Assembly (NCBI GenBank): GCA_964400725.1
Contig: CAYNVS010000088.1
Location: forward strand, 1-6,717
Length of the DNA stretch: 6,717 nucleotides
Source: CAYNVS01 sp964400725
GTDB lineage: Bacteria; Myxococcota_A; SURF-8; CAYNVS01
Direction of reading: 5' to 3'
Part shown: piece by piece, positions 6,479 through 6,717 of the stretch
How the letters are laid out: every line of letters starts with the position of its first letter
How positions within the stretch are numbered: the first letter of the stretch is position 1
The notes under the pieces: model-generated
The model's input: the letters and a program-made list of their open reading frames with translations, nothing else
Told to the model about the DNA's origin: nothing
The model's database searches: none
Translations under genes and position numbers: made by a program

Positions 6479-6665
6479 ATTCGCTTGAATAGATTTTATT
6501 TTGCTGTGAACTTCTTGTCAAAATGATTTTAGGTTTTTTTGAGGATGAATCAAACGCTTTTAAGCATACTTGCCCCTTGTTCCTCCTGTTTTTCAGAATA
6601 TTAGAGCCTTATAAAACCAATTTAAGCAGAGTGTCCGCAAACTGTAACCGGCGGCTGAAAACCGC

Positions 6666-6682
6666 GGCGGGGGGCGGGGCGG
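6666..6682 (+). other. G-rich tract with four G runs (possible two-tier quadruplex)
   Basis: Runs of 2, 6, 4 and 2 G residues are separated by single C residues. The minimum run is two, so only a two-layer quadruplex is possible, and the intervening C residues favour competing duplex. Distinct in composition from the surrounding sequence. Confidence 0.3.
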
Positions 6683-6687
6683 AATAA

Positions 6688-6700
6688 AAGCGCGGCGCTT
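6688..6700. repeat. Perfect short palindrome AAGCGC-G-GCGCTT
   Basis: Six-base arms around one G, near the right edge. The overlapping 13-mer TAAAAGCGCGGCG (6685-6697) also occurs at 101-113 in the same orientation, and both copies are followed within 8 bases by TAAAAA. It could belong to a small dispersed repeat or be chance in GCG-rich DNA. Confidence 0.3.
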
Positions 6701-6717
6701 ATGTGTAAAAAATATCC

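Larger units (their letters stand above)
6396..6717. other. Intergenic stretch downstream of the operon, no gene seen
   Basis: Neither strand has a credible coding frame. The short frame at 6545-6604 (19 codons) has its GAGG directly abutting the ATG and no recognisable product. The AT-rich left part gives way to a GC-rich right end with a G-rich tract and a palindrome. The next gene, if any, lies beyond the window. Confidence 0.6.

Noticed and set aside
6545..6604. A 19-codon frame beginning MNQTLLSI
   Set aside because: Its GAGG touches the ATG with no spacer, it is very short, and there is no recognisable product.
6701..6717. ATG at the right edge as the start of a partial gene
   Set aside because: No Shine-Dalgarno precedes it and only five codons are visible, so it cannot be supported.
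1..6717. tRNA, rRNA or insertion-sequence genes
   Set aside because: No cloverleaf-like segment, rRNA signature, transposase motif or terminal inverted repeats were recognised by eye on either strand.

Overview
The window carries a compact carbohydrate-degradation locus: three full-length glycoside hydrolases, each with a lipoprotein-type N-terminus, arranged around one divergent promoter region. One gene runs leftward (172-2316, GH31 family alpha-glycosidase-like). Two run rightward as a probable operon with a 10-base gap (2789-4810, clan GH-D/GH36-like; 4821-6395, clan GH-A, agarase-like). The organism is probably a Gram-negative bacterium of moderate GC that was not identified here. The best lineage hint is the six-cysteine segment after the lipobox of the third enzyme, a style common in lipoproteins of Myxococcota/Bradymonadota and related former Deltaproteobacteria. 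That assignment is inference and weak.

Layout. 1-171: just downstream of the GH31 stop is a good Shine-Dalgarno followed by a short lipoprotein-like reading frame with ACG where ATG is expected. It may be a start-lost remnant or a small gene with a rare start. 172-2316: GH31 lipoprotein, minus strand. 2317-2788: a 472-base divergent control region. It holds two copies, 229 bases apart, of a three-half-site element TGAC-N7-GTCA-N7-TGAC (21 of 26 positions identical). Each copy covers the -35 hexamer of a plausible sigma-70 promoter, one firing each way. 2789-6395: the two-gene plus-strand unit. 6396-6717: no convincing gene; a weak terminator-like element, a G-rich tract and a short palindrome.

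How it may work. All three enzymes are predicted to be exported and lipid-anchored, so they probably act in the periplasm or at the cell surface. Two belong to alpha-glycosidase superfamilies and one to a beta-glycosidase clan that includes agarases. Together they would suit a glycan with both alpha and beta linkages, a galactan being one possibility (inference). The paired operator-like elements suggest one regulator controls both directions and ties expression to substrate. No transporter, regulator or mobile-element gene lies inside the window. The most notable items are the paired control elements and the GH36-like protein, which keeps the clan GH-D barrel logic but has unusual active-site motifs.
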